A DNA stretch of 64,000 nucleotides. It comes from Dichotomicrobium thermohalophilum (lineage in GTDB: Bacteria; Pseudomonadota; Alphaproteobacteria; Rhizobiales; Rhodomicrobiaceae). The first letter of the stretch is position 1. Each line of letters begins with the position of its first letter. The notes below the pieces were generated by a model, which saw only the letters and a program-made list of their open reading frames with translations, was not told the DNA's origin and did not search any database. A program made the position numbers and the translations under genes. Shown here piece by piece: positions 1-8,281 of the stretch. Location of the stretch: positions 1-64,000 of the forward strand of contig NZ_QXDF01000005.1 of the NCBI RefSeq assembly GCF_003550175.1. The letters are read 5' to 3'.

Positions 1-58
1 CGGGTTTGTGTTCATACACGATGACCTGCTCGCCCTGCTCCAACTTTCGCCTTGCCAT
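1..58 (-). CDS. 5' end of an unidentified element gene, cut by the left window edge
   Basis: An ATG at 58 is preceded by a near-perfect Shine-Dalgarno sequence, AGGAGGG, four bases upstream. The 19 visible residues begin MARRKLEQGEQ and stay open to the window edge. It lies downstream of the replication-protein gene on the same strand, so it is probably the next gene of the mobile element. The fragment is too short to assign a function. The strong ribosome site is the main evidence that it is real. Confidence 0.5.
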   Translation of the reverse strand, partial: MARRKLEQGEQVIVYEHKP

Positions 59-206
59 GCTTCCCTCCTATGTTCGGGCCCGTCAGGGCCGGTTTCCGCT
101 GAGAAGCCCAGAGACGGCCACTCAGCGGCATTCTTTCGATTTTCGCTGCCACCCCAGCGCGGACGCGCGGTTTGGCGGCTGTGGCGGCGCTCAGGGCGTC
201 AGACAT
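12..206 (-). CDS. possible small overlapping ORF, 64 aa
   Basis: The ATG lies within the last codons of the upstream replication gene, an 8-nt overlap of the kind seen in coupled phage genes. The product is small, basic and Ala/Arg-rich, with no recognisable domain. Its 3' end overlaps the better-supported gene starting at 58 by about 47 nt, which counts against it. It may be a chance open frame in GC-rich DNA. Confidence 0.2.
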   Translation of the reverse strand: MSDALSAATAAKPRVRAGVAAKIERMPLSGRLWASQRKPALTGPNIGGKHGKAKVGAGRAGHRV

Positions 207-1362
207 TCACCAAAGGCCGCTCCCAAGCGCGGTTCGTGAGATATCGCCACGCGTCCATTACCGGCAGGCCAGCGGCCTCGCAGTCGCGCTGATAGGCCGG
301 GATCGCGTCAGTGGCCGCGCGGCGATCGTCCGCGCCCAGCTTCCGCCAAGTCAGGCGAGCTTTCTCTTTGCCTTTGCGCTTCAGTGGGTACGCTGACCAG
401 AACCGATCGAACGACTTGTCGCTCGCGATGCGATCGGCCTCGCGGCGGACAACGCTGAACAGGTCGCGCGGACTCATCCCGCGAAGCGTGGCGATGTCGC
501 ATAGGGACTCAATCCGGCGAAGCAGATTTCCGGGCTTCATCTCGGGCAAAGCCGCCTCAAGGGCCCGCCTCGCCTCTGGATTCGCTCTGAGCCGGTTTTC
601 ATCATTGACCCAGATTCCGGCGTCGTTGTGCTGAGGCGCGTGCGGCGTCCCCAAAGACGCCGCCGCGCCGTCCTCTCGCGCGCGCGCAAAGGTCGGGGGA
701 AGATCTGGGGCAGATCGTGGGTACGCCATGTACCCCCTTTTGGGAACGTCATGTACCCCCTTCTGACACGCAGCGTACCCCCTTCCATCATCCGCATCCC
801 GCGAAGGGGCTACGCCATGTATCCCCTTTTCCGAACGGGGTACGTCATGTACCCCCTTTTCCGCCGTATCGCCCGGCGCAATGGCATCATCGCCGATGCT
901 CGTGTCGGGGTCGCCTTCAGCGTCCTGCGCAGACTTGGGTTCGTTTTGACCCCAAGTGGATTGCGTGGCCTCGTGAGTGTCGCCATCCTTTGCCATCGCG
1001 CGCTGGAGCTCCTCGATCGTCTGGTCAGGGATGAAATCGTAGGTGATCTTGCGGCCGCGCCCGTCGCCTTCTCGCCTGGCAGAAAAAACCTTGGCCTTTT
1101 CAAGATTGCGCAGCTCGGCCTTGACGCGGTTGCGGCCGGTCCGGCGGATCGCGGCGATGGTCTGCTGTGATGGTCGCGCGCCGGCGGCTGTGCCGCTATC
1201 TGCATGGCCGAGAACGATCATCGCGGTGACCTTCTCGGCATTCGTCAGATCGCTTAGCAGGATCGACCAGAAGGCCCGGAACCAGGGCGATTTCTTACTG
1301 CCTCGTTTGCGCAGGACGCGCGCCCGGATCTCCGCAGGTGATTTTTCAGGTGAGAAATCCAT
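199..1362 (-). CDS. phage-like replication protein with N-terminal helix-turn-helix domain
   Basis: This 387-aa protein resembles the phage/plasmid replication-initiator type. Residues ~35-110 form a helix-turn-helix module in the style of HTH_36 (AEKVTAMIVLGHAD..., then a recognition-helix-like QQTIAAIRR). Residues ~315-385 (FDRFWSAYPLKRKGKEKAR...) resemble the C-terminal segment common to phage replication proteins of the O/DnaT style. The middle, residues ~167-215, is a linker holding KGVHDVP and RGYMAYP peptide repeats. These are encoded by one near-identical DNA repeat read in two frames, pointing to iterons inside the gene, as in lambda O. Start ATG at 1362 follows an AGGCGG stretch. 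It lies downstream of the AlpA-type regulator, as expected for an integrative element. The function is inferred from domain style; no homology search was run. Confidence 0.65.
   Translation of the reverse strand: MDFSPEKSPAEIRARVLRKRGSKKSPWFRAFWSILLSDLTNAEKVTAMIVLGHADSGTAAGARPSQQTIAAIRRTGRNRVKAELRNLEKAKVFSARREGDGRGRKITYDFIPDQTIEELQRAMAKDGDTHEATQSTWGQNEPKSAQDAEGDPDTSIGDDAIAPGDTAEKGVHDVPRSEKGIHGVAPSRDADDGRGYAACQKGVHDVPKRGYMAYPRSAPDLPPTFARAREDGAAASLGTPHAPQHNDAGIWVNDENRLRANPEARRALEAALPEMKPGNLLRRIESLCDIATLRGMSPRDLFSVVRREADRIASDKSFDRFWSAYPLKRKGKEKARLTWRKLGADDRRAATDAIPAYQRDCEAAGLPVMDAWRYLTNRAWERPLVNV
719..860. repeat. five copies of a ~20-bp partly palindromic repeat (candidate iterons)
   Basis: Copies are visible at 719-741, 742-762, 767-785 (degenerate), 806-830 and 837-860. 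The plus-strand consensus is GGGTACGYCATGTACCCCC followed by TTTT or TTC. The core GGGTAC...GTACCC is an inverted repeat. All copies lie inside the replication-protein gene. Copies at 719 and 767 are read in one frame (RGYxAxx peptides); those at 742, 806 and 837 in another (KGVHDVP-like). Nucleotide identity is kept while the peptide changes, which argues that the DNA itself is the binding site or origin. Confidence 0.7.
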
Positions 1363-1488
1363 GATCGCCGCCTTTCGCGCTTGCTTTTCGCGCGCCGACG
1401 CGGCAACCTACAGGCGCGTTTGATGATTCGTGAATGTGCCGCGGGGTCCAGTGTCGGCTGGGCGCCGCGGCTTTTTTCGTTCCGGGCA

Positions 1489-1716
1489 TCACGCGACTTC
1501 CTCCTTATTGATCTGCTCGATCAGCGCCCGAATATCCTCGGCGCGCCAGACGGTCGCGCGGCCGATCTTCACCGGCTGCGGGAAGCGCCCCGATTTCACG
1601 CCGGCCCACCATCCAGAACGCGAAACCGGAATAATCGGCGGGATCGGCGGGTTCGCCGTGTCGTCGCCGATGATGTGCTTGATCCGCAGGAAGCCCGTGG
1701 AAGGCAAATGCTGCAT
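1489..1716 (-). CDS. AlpA-family helix-turn-helix regulator
   Basis: A 75-aa DNA-binding protein of the AlpA / phage excisionase-like type. The hallmarks are the N-terminal FLRIKHIIGD..., the central S-x-S-G-W-W region and the C-terminal GRATVWRAEDIRALIEQI, which read as a MerR-like winged HTH. I chose ATG 1716 over the in-frame GTG at 1734 because AAGGAGG sits five bases before the ATG. AlpA proteins typically control integrase and excision genes of cryptic elements. Here the gene sits between the tape-measure and replication genes on the integrase strand. A plausible promoter lies just upstream. Confidence 0.8.
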   Translation of the reverse strand: MQHLPSTGFLRIKHIIGDDTANPPIPPIIPVSRSGWWAGVKSGRFPQPVKIGRATVWRAEDIRALIEQINKEEVA

Positions 1717-1753
1717 TTTTTCCTCCTTCGTCACTCTTCATCGTCTAACGAAG

Positions 1754-1781
1754 ACCATAAAGGTGCAACTTGCGGAGTCAA
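1754..1781 (-). promoter_or_regulatory. candidate sigma-70 promoter for the AlpA-type gene
   Basis: On the minus strand, TTGACT (1781-1776) and TATGGT (1759-1754) are separated by 16 bp, about 40 bp before the start codon. The surrounding DNA (1735-1850) is clearly more AT-rich than its neighbours, as is usual for phage control regions. Confidence 0.4.
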
Positions 1782-1972
1782 GAAAGTATATCTCAACCTA
1801 AAATAGATTTTTCTTGGTTTTCATCATTTATTCAAGGCGCGCGTTCGACGAAAGTCGGTGTCAATTGATGATAGACACTTGCGAATGACCGGGATGGCCG
1901 CGCGCGATGACTGCCCGAAGCGAGCGGCCGGCGGGGAAGGTTTGGAGTGTGCGGAAGGCGTGCGAGGGGCGT

Positions 1973-4180
1973 TCAGTTGACGCCGTCGGCCAACTGTTTG
2001 TTGCCCTTCTTCTTCATCTCAGAGGCGACAGCACTGGCCGTGGCGTTGCCGATGGCCTGCGGTGAGGCGTTCGTCTGGTTCACGCTCACGCTGACGGAAA
2101 CGCCGCCCACGTTGGTCACGTGGTTGTTGGTTTCCTTCACCGGCTTGACGATCGGCAGATCGGCCGCGGGGCCGCGCGGCGCGCGCGTGCCCGTGTTCGC
2201 GCCGCGGCCAGGCACGACCCCGCTCGGCAAGGTGCGCTGGCGCGCGTCCCCAGCCCTCTTCGCCTGTTCCTTCAGCTTTTCGACCGCGCCCAAAGCTTTC
2301 GCGGGGTTCTCCAGCCCGAAGATGTTGCGCCCGATCCAAGTGCCGCGCAGCGACTCCACGACGTCGATGTTTTCGCGCAGCCAGCCCAGCGCATCCGCGA
2401 GGCCGCTGATGGCGTCCGCGACGGTCTTGATCGGCGTGCCGACGAGCCAGCCGACGAACTTGCCGATCGCTTTGCCGACGCTGTTGAAGCTGCCAAGCCA
2501 GCCTTCCGGCCATTCGATCCCGAGAAGCTCGCCAAGGCCGTCAGAGAGCCGCCCGAACAGCCGCCCGACGCCGGTGTCGGCAAGACCCTTGAGCGAGTCG
2601 ATGGCCGGCTGCAGGCCTTCGACGAAGCCCGACCACAGCCCGCCGCCGAACGCCGCGAGCGGCTTGCGCAGAACGACGATTGCCGCCGCGATGGCGGTGA
2701 TCGCCCAAGCCATGGGCGACAAGGCGAGGCCGGCGAGCTTGCTCAGTCCACGCGTGAACAGGCTCAGCCCGCCGGCCGGCCCCGCCAGCTTCGAGAACGC
2801 CCCGCCCACGATGCGCGCCGCCGATTTCAGCATGAACAGCTTTGCCGCGGCGCGCGCAAGGCCCATGACGATCCCGAGCCCCGCCATCGCCGTCAGGGCC
2901 GTTCCGATCTTCACGAGCCCGCCTGTGATTTCGGGATGCGCCTTGGCGAAATCCGTGATCGCGCCGAAGGCGTCGCGCGTGGCGCGGGCGATCGCGCGCA
3001 GGGGCGAGAGAAGGTTCTGATTGAGAACCACCAGCGTTTCCTTGATCGCGTTCCAGGCGCCGGTGAGATCGCTGGACGTCTTGTCGAGCTGGATCAGATA
3101 TTCACGAGTGAGCGCGCCCGGGCCGCGAAGATGAACGCCGCGTTCAAGCTCGTCGTGCTTTTCGAGCAGCACGTCGAAGCCGCCGATGATCTTGTTGATG
3201 CGGCTGGTCTGCGATAGCCCGAGAATATCGACGAGGATTTCCTTGCGGGCGATCGGATCGGTGACGCCGCGCAGGCGTTTGATGAAGCTCAGGAAGCCCG
3301 CGAACTTGTTCTCGTGAAGGCTTTCGGCCAGCTCGCGGGCATCATAGCCCAGAGACGTGATCGCGTTCGCGCCCTTCTTCGTGGTGTGCGCGGTCTGCAG
3401 GCGGGTGAGGATCATGCGCAGGCTCAGACCAGCCCGGCGGGCCTGCTCGCCCATCGTCAGCATGGCCGCGCCGACGGTGGCCGTCTGCTGCGCGGTAAAG
3501 CCGAGCTCTTTCGCGTCCGCGCCGACACGATTGAAGAACTTCAGAATATCCTTCGCCGAAGCGATGGTCGTGTTATCCAGGTGGTTGATCCAGTCGGCGA
3601 CGGTGCGCACTTCGGTCCAGTCGCGCAGCTTGAAGATGCTCTTCAGGCGGATCATCGCCTTGGCGGACTCGCCGGCGTTCAGATCCAGCGCGACGACCAT
3701 CTTCGAGATCAGGCGAACGACGTCCTTGATATCCTCGCGCCCGCGCACGCCCAGCCGTCCGGCCTCGAAGGCCATTTCGGCGGCCTGCTTGTGCGACACG
3801 CCCAAGGTGCGCGTCATCTTCATCAGCTCGCGGCCGAAGGAGCGCGTGTCAGCGGCCGACATGTCCGTGACTTTGCGGACCTGCGCCATCTGGTCCTCGA
3901 AATCGACCGCGAATTTTGTCGGGATGCCGATGGCCGCGCCGGCCCCGATGGCCCACTTCGTCAGCGATTGCTGGTAGTGCTGGAGCTGCTGCTGCTGCTT
4001 GCGGATCTGCTGGCCGGCCTGCTCGACTGAGCCGAGCATGTTACGAAAGCCGCCGCGAAAGGACTGATTGAAGTCGCGCCCGACGCGCTTGATGCGCTCA
4101 AGCTGTGACCGAATCCGCCGCGCGGCTTGCGTGAACTGATCGCGCAGACGAACGAGAACGGAAACGTCGAGATCGGCCAT
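1973..4180 (-). CDS. phage tail tape measure protein (TP901 core type)
   Basis: This 735-aa protein has a basic, Gln-rich N-terminal coiled coil (~residues 10-75). A TP901-type tape-measure core follows (~75-345), recognisable by FEDQMAQVRKVTDMSA, the repeated GVSHKQAAEMAFEAGRLG segment and AMLTMGEQARRAGLSLR. Hydrophobic Ala/Gly-rich helices follow (~425-515), then a low-complexity C-terminus with Asn/Val-rich NVGGVSVSVSVNQ. In siphophages this protein sets tail length and is ejected with DNA. What is odd is the setting: no tail, capsid or terminase gene accompanies it here. It stands between the integrase and the AlpA-type regulator, on the same strand as both. Other structural genes could lie left of the window, beyond the replication gene. 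Confidence 0.85.
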   Translation of the reverse strand: MADLDVSVLVRLRDQFTQAARRIRSQLERIKRVGRDFNQSFRGGFRNMLGSVEQAGQQIRKQQQQLQHYQQSLTKWAIGAGAAIGIPTKFAVDFEDQMAQVRKVTDMSAADTRSFGRELMKMTRTLGVSHKQAAEMAFEAGRLGVRGREDIKDVVRLISKMVVALDLNAGESAKAMIRLKSIFKLRDWTEVRTVADWINHLDNTTIASAKDILKFFNRVGADAKELGFTAQQTATVGAAMLTMGEQARRAGLSLRMILTRLQTAHTTKKGANAITSLGYDARELAESLHENKFAGFLSFIKRLRGVTDPIARKEILVDILGLSQTSRINKIIGGFDVLLEKHDELERGVHLRGPGALTREYLIQLDKTSSDLTGAWNAIKETLVVLNQNLLSPLRAIARATRDAFGAITDFAKAHPEITGGLVKIGTALTAMAGLGIVMGLARAAAKLFMLKSAARIVGGAFSKLAGPAGGLSLFTRGLSKLAGLALSPMAWAITAIAAAIVVLRKPLAAFGGGLWSGFVEGLQPAIDSLKGLADTGVGRLFGRLSDGLGELLGIEWPEGWLGSFNSVGKAIGKFVGWLVGTPIKTVADAISGLADALGWLRENIDVVESLRGTWIGRNIFGLENPAKALGAVEKLKEQAKRAGDARQRTLPSGVVPGRGANTGTRAPRGPAADLPIVKPVKETNNHVTNVGGVSVSVSVNQTNASPQAIGNATASAVASEMKKKGNKQLADGVN

Positions 4181-4250
4181 GCGGCGCGCCCTTTCTGCAC
4201 GTCGCCCATGCCGTCACTCGATCCGCAGCGCGATCTACATCATCGGAACC

Positions 4251-4270
4251 GATTTAATCCGATTTAATCC
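4251..4270. repeat. tandem duplication of GATTTAATCC
   Basis: Two perfect, directly adjacent 10-bp copies lie in the 283-bp gap between integrase and tape-measure genes. The gap (4181-4463) is more AT-rich than its surroundings and holds no gene I can support; a 60-codon open frame at 4235-4417 (minus) has no ribosome site and a TTG start. Confidence 0.6.
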
Positions 4271-4463
4271 ACGCTTGACCAGTATTGTACAACTCTTGGG
4301 CGCCATCAGATCGAGAACCAGCCGGCTGTGTGCTTCGTGATGACGGGCCAAATCAAGATCAGCCCGGCTGACGGCTCGATTTCCTCGGATGATAGTCAGT
4401 CCTGAACGGAAAAACAACCATCCGGGGGCGATTCAGGCGCGAATTTATGCTTGCGGGCCACAG

Positions 4464-5696
4464 TCAGGCGCTTGCCCGCGCCAGGGGCGTGACGTTCGCG
4501 CCGGCGGGGACCGCGCAATGCGCCGCCCAGGCTTCCATCAGCTTGCGGCGCTTCTCGAAGAGATCGCCGCGCCGGTAGGCCGCTTCGACCTTGTTGTCGA
4601 TGGTGTGGGCCAGGGCCATTTCGCAGACATCGCGCGGGAAGCTCGACACCTCACCCGCCCAGTCGCGGAACGCCGAGCGGAAGCCGTGCGGGACGTAGTG
4701 CCCGCGGGGGCCGTCCTTGCCGTAGCCCATGCGGCGCATCGCCTGCAAAAGCGCCATGTTTGACAGCGGCCGGCCTGGGCGCGCGCCGGGGAACACGAAC
4801 GGGCTGTTGCCCACGCGCGGCAGGCTTTCCAGAAGCGCGAGAGCAGGGGCGCTGAGCGGGACGCGATGCTCGCGGCGCGCCCCGGCGACGGCCTTCATGC
4901 GTTCGGCCGGCACGGTCCACACGCCCGACTCGAGATCGACTTCATCCCAACGCGCGCCGAGCACTTCGCTTGTGCGGCACGCGGTGAGGATCAGGAAGCG
5001 CAGCGCGGCGTAAGCGAGGCCGGGCGTCGCCTCCAGCTCACGATAGAAAGCGGGCAGGTCGCTGTAGGGCATCGCGGGGTGATGCGCGGTCTGCTTCACG
5101 CGGCTAGGGTTCGGCAAGAGCTTGTCGAGATGGCCGCGCCAGCGCGCCGGGTTCATGGCGTCGCGGTAGCCGTGCGCAGCGCCGTAGTCGAGCACGTTTT
5201 CGATGCGCCCCTGAAGGCGCTTGGCGGTTTCGGTCTTGGAGAGCCAGATCGGGCGCAAGACCGCCAGAATGTCGTCGGTTCCGAGCGCATCGACGCTGCG
5301 CGCCCCGATCTTGTGGCGCGCGTAGGTTTTCAGGGTCGCAACCCACTGCCTTGCGTGCTTCGGGTTGCGCCAGCTCCGCCGGTGCGCGCGAATGTACTCC
5401 GCCGCGAGCGACGTGAAGGTCGGCACGGCGCGCTTTTCGGCGTCGCGCGCGACGATCGGGTCAATGCCGGCCTTCACCTGCCGACGGGCCCGCGTGGCGA
5501 CCTGGCGGGCCTCAGCAAGCTCGACATCGGGAAAGCGGCCAAGCCCCATGTCGCGGCGCCTGCCGTTGATGGTGTAGCGGAATACCCATTTGCGCGCCCC
5601 GCTCGTCGCCACGACGAGGCGCAGCCCGCCGCCATCGTGATAGATGCCCGGCTTCGCGGCGGCCGCCTTGCGCGCGGTCAGTTTATGTACGGCCAT
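4464..5696 (-). CDS. P4-type tyrosine integrase
   Basis: This 410-aa site-specific recombinase of the tyrosine family has the layout of P4/CTnDOT-like island integrases. An N-terminal DUF4102 arm-binding domain (residues ~1-85, KPGIYHDGGGLRLVV and GLGRFPDVELAEAR) precedes a core SAM-like domain (~95-180) and the catalytic domain (~205-380). Catalytic residues are visible as R241 (TACRTSEVLGARW), H337-x-x-R340 (PHGFRSAFRDW), H364 (ALAHT) and Y374. The set is complete, so the enzyme should be active. The gene is the outermost of the element and is transcribed into it, so the attachment junction should lie just to its right, between ~5700 and ~6000. Confidence 0.93.
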   Translation of the reverse strand: MAVHKLTARKAAAAKPGIYHDGGGLRLVVATSGARKWVFRYTINGRRRDMGLGRFPDVELAEARQVATRARRQVKAGIDPIVARDAEKRAVPTFTSLAAEYIRAHRRSWRNPKHARQWVATLKTYARHKIGARSVDALGTDDILAVLRPIWLSKTETAKRLQGRIENVLDYGAAHGYRDAMNPARWRGHLDKLLPNPSRVKQTAHHPAMPYSDLPAFYRELEATPGLAYAALRFLILTACRTSEVLGARWDEVDLESGVWTVPAERMKAVAGARREHRVPLSAPALALLESLPRVGNSPFVFPGARPGRPLSNMALLQAMRRMGYGKDGPRGHYVPHGFRSAFRDWAGEVSSFPRDVCEMALAHTIDNKVEAAYRRGDLFEKRRKLMEAWAAHCAVPAGANVTPLARASA

Positions 5697-6102
5697 GATC
5701 CTGGTCCCACATTGCGTCCCACAGTTTGCATAGATTACAGCGGACGCGCGCGGACAGTCAAGGACAATAAATCGCTGATATACAGCGGCTTTTCGGATCG
5801 TATCGGACGGCCAAAAACCCCATGTTGGCGGACACCCCCTCCGCCACGCTGCATCCGTCCACGTTCACGCAGCTTCGCCCACAGGTCTTGAGCCGGATTG
5901 CATAAGTGCACTAAAAATACACAGGTTCCTGCCGTCGGCCGCACTGTCCTTTCGAGCCAGCACCGTGACTGCGTCCCGTGTCCGGCTCTTTTCGGCGATC
6001 ATGGCGGAACAACTCTGACGCAGGCGAGGAGCGTCGTGAGCGGATTGACGCCTCACCACGCTGTCCGAGCGCGCAAGACGCGTGCCAGTTAGGGAGCAGC
6101 TC
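5697..6102. other. gene-free junction between integrase and ABC importer; likely attachment region
   Basis: The 406 bp between the integrase start and the importer start must hold the right element junction and the promoter of the importer operon. No complete tRNA or tmRNA could be recognised. The clearest structure is a perfect 7-bp inverted repeat with a 7-nt loop at 5826-5846 (TGGCGGA...TCCGCCA). The sequence TCCGCCA also resembles the 3' end of serine tRNAs, but the adjoining T-arm is missing. Confidence 0.4.
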
Positions 6103-7329
6103 ATGCATAAACATCTGACGAAATTTGCCAGTGCCATAGCCGTGGCGGCTTCGCTTGCTGCTGGTTCCTCAGTCCACGCACAGGAGGAGCCCATCAAGAT
6201 CGGCGCGATTTACATCTTCTCGGGCGTCGCGGCGACCTATGGTGAATTCGCGCAGCGCGGCGCGGATCTGGCCGTCGAAGAGATCAACGCGAGCGGCGGC
6301 GTGCTCGGCCGGCCGCTGGAGATCACCTATGAGGACAGCCAGATCAAGGCGCAGACCGCCATTCAGGCCATGCGCAAGCTGGTCTATCAGGAAGAGGTCG
6401 ATGTGCTGATGGGCCTCGACTCGAGCGGCGTGGCCACCGGCGTTGTCCCGATCGTCCCGGAAGTCCAGACGCCGTTCATCATCACCCATGCGGCCACACC
6501 CGATGTCACTGGCAAGCTGTGCAACGAGTGGACCTACCGGGTCAGCGTGAACATCAACCAGAACGTCAAGGGCGCGGCGACCATGGCCGCTGAAACCGAC
6601 GCTCAGACCTGGACGACGGTCGGCCCGGACTATGCTTTCGGCCGGCAGTCCTGGGACTTCTTCCAGCAGTATCTCGGGGAGCTGAACCCCGATGCAGAGT
6701 TTTCCGATTCGCCGTCCTTCCCGGCCTTCGGCACGGAAGATTTCACGCCCTTCATCAATGCCGTGATCGACGCGCAGCCTGACGGCGTGTTCGTCTCGCT
6801 GTGGGGCGGCGACCTGGTCAACTTCATTCGCCAGGCCAGCGATCTCGGCTTCTTCGAGCAGGACTTCGAGGTCATCATGTCGCTGGGCGCGGCAACCGAG
6901 GTTCTCTCGGCCCTGGGCGATCAGATGCCGGAGGGCGTGACCGTGGGCACGCGCTACTGGTACGCCGGCCCCGACAACCCGACCAACGACGCGTTCGTGA
7001 AAGCCTATCGCGAGCGTCACGGCACGCCGCCGAGCTATAACGCGCAGAATGCCTACGCAGCGGTCTATGCCTACAAGAACGCGATCGAGACGGCCGGCGA
7101 GGTCGACAAGGCCGCGATCCGCGATGCGCTTTCAGGCATGACCTTCCAGGCGCCAATCGGCGAGGTAACCTTCCGTGAAGGCGACCACCAGGCGGTCGTG
7201 GGGCCGGCTTACGGCGTCACCAGGGACGATCCCGACAGCGAAATCGCGATGCTTGAGCCGCTGCGGCTGTTAGCCGGTGAAGACGTCACGCCAGCAGTCG
7301 AAGACACGGGCTGCAATCTGGCCCAGTAA
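6103..7329 (+). CDS. branched-chain amino acid-type ABC importer, periplasmic binding protein
   Basis: A 408-aa exported solute-binding protein of the LivJ/LivK (Peripla_BP_6) type. A signal peptide is clear: basic MHKHLTK, a hydrophobic Ala-rich core and a VHAQ cleavage site near residue 28. The mature part opens with IKIGAIYIFSGVAATYGEFA and AVEEINASGGVLGRPLEI, the classic family signature. Start ATG 6103 is preferred over 6082 because AGGGAG lies six bases upstream. It heads a five-gene importer operon. The ligand cannot be read from sequence; homologues bind branched-chain amino acids, amides, urea or aromatic acids. Confidence 0.9.
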   Translation: MHKHLTKFASAIAVAASLAAGSSVHAQEEPIKIGAIYIFSGVAATYGEFAQRGADLAVEEINASGGVLGRPLEITYEDSQIKAQTAIQAMRKLVYQEEVDVLMGLDSSGVATGVVPIVPEVQTPFIITHAATPDVTGKLCNEWTYRVSVNINQNVKGAATMAAETDAQTWTTVGPDYAFGRQSWDFFQQYLGELNPDAEFSDSPSFPAFGTEDFTPFINAVIDAQPDGVFVSLWGGDLVNFIRQASDLGFFEQDFEVIMSLGAATEVLSALGDQMPEGVTVGTRYWYAGPDNPTNDAFVKAYRERHGTPPSYNAQNAYAAVYAYKNAIETAGEVDKAAIRDALSGMTFQAPIGEVTFREGDHQAVVGPAYGVTRDDPDSEIAMLEPLRLLAGEDVTPAVEDTGCNLAQ

Positions 7330-7344
7330 CATGCGCAACGCCGA

Positions 7345-7375
7345 CCGCGGCCGGCTGTAAACCGGCAGGCCGCGG
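7345..7375. terminator. intercistronic stem-loop after the binding-protein gene
   Basis: CCGCGGCC (7345-7352) pairs with GGCCGCGG (7368-7375). There is no T-run, so it is more likely an mRNA-stabilising or attenuating hairpin. It would allow more binding protein than permease to be made, a common arrangement in ABC operons. Confidence 0.5.
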
Positions 7376-7414
7376 CGGCCACTCGCCCCTCATTCACATC
7401 CCCCCGGAGTGATC

Positions 7415-8281
7415 ATGGAAAGCGTCGTCGCGGCACTGTGGAACAGCCTGGAACTGGGCGTTCTGCTCTTCCTGATTGCCGTTGGACTGAACATCATCTT
7501 CGGCGTGCTGAACATCATCAACTTCGCGCACGGCGCGCTGTACATGCTCGGCGCTTATGCCGCCTTCACACTGACAGGCCTGCTCGGGCTGCCGTTCTGG
7601 ATCGCGCTGATTGCCGGGCCGCTGCTGGTGGCCGTGCTGGCCGCGGTCGTCGAGCGCGTGATGCTGCACAACATCTATGACCGGCCGATCACCGACACGC
7701 TTCTGCTCACCTTCGCCCTCCTGCTCATTATCGACGAGGCGGTGAAGTGGGTCTGGGGCACGGGGATTCATATCGTCGAGCCTCCGGAAATCCTGGCCGG
7801 CACCTTCTCGCTGCTGGGCACGCAGCAGTCGGTTTACAGCCTGTTCGTGCTTGCCGTCGGCATCGTCGTGGGCGGGGGCCTGTGGCTGTTCTTTACCCGC
7901 ACACTGGCCGGCAAGGTCATGCGCGCGGCGGCCAGCGATCGGAAGATGTCGCGGCTGGTGGGCATAAACGTGCCCCTCGTCTTCACAGCCGTGTTCGCGC
8001 TGGGCGCGGGCATCGCCGCACTCGGCGGGGTGATCGCCGCGCCGATCCGCGCGATCTCGCCTGGCATGGGCAGCAACATCATCGTCGAGTCGTTCATCGT
8101 CGTGGTCATCGGCGGGCTCGGCAGCTTTCCCGGCGCCTTCCTCGGCGCAATCGTGCTGGGTGCCATCCACGGCTTCGGCTCGCGGTTCCTGCCCGAACTG
8201 AACATTGTGCTGCCATTCATCGGGATGGCGGTTGTGCTTCTTCTCAAACCGCAGGGTCTGATGGGGCGCTCCGCGATATGA
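7415..8281 (+). CDS. livH: LivH-type ABC importer permease
   Basis: A 288-aa inner-membrane permease of the LivH family with about eight hydrophobic helices. The family loop GLNIIFGVLNIINFAHGALYMLG occupies residues ~22-45, and the EAA-like cytoplasmic loop is RAAASDRKMSRLVGINV. ATG 7415 follows GGAG with a five-base gap, better than the GTG at 7409. Its stop overlaps the next start (ATGA), so LivH and LivM are translationally coupled. It forms the heterodimeric channel with LivM. Confidence 0.9.
   Translation: MESVVAALWNSLELGVLLFLIAVGLNIIFGVLNIINFAHGALYMLGAYAAFTLTGLLGLPFWIALIAGPLLVAVLAAVVERVMLHNIYDRPITDTLLLTFALLLIIDEAVKWVWGTGIHIVEPPEILAGTFSLLGTQQSVYSLFVLAVGIVVGGGLWLFFTRTLAGKVMRAAASDRKMSRLVGINVPLVFTAVFALGAGIAALGGVIAAPIRAISPGMGSNIIVESFIVVVIGGLGSFPGAFLGAIVLGAIHGFGSRFLPELNIVLPFIGMAVVLLLKPQGLMGRSAI

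Noticed and set aside
719-860. CRISPR array
   Set aside because: The repeats are only ~20 bp, unevenly spaced, lie in a coding frame, and have no unique spacers of regular length; no cas genes are present.
5826-5846. 3' end of a serine tRNA as integration target
   Set aside because: TCCGCCA fits the acceptor end, but neither strand shows a T-arm with GTTCGA or any anticodon arm. It is better described as a 7-bp inverted repeat.
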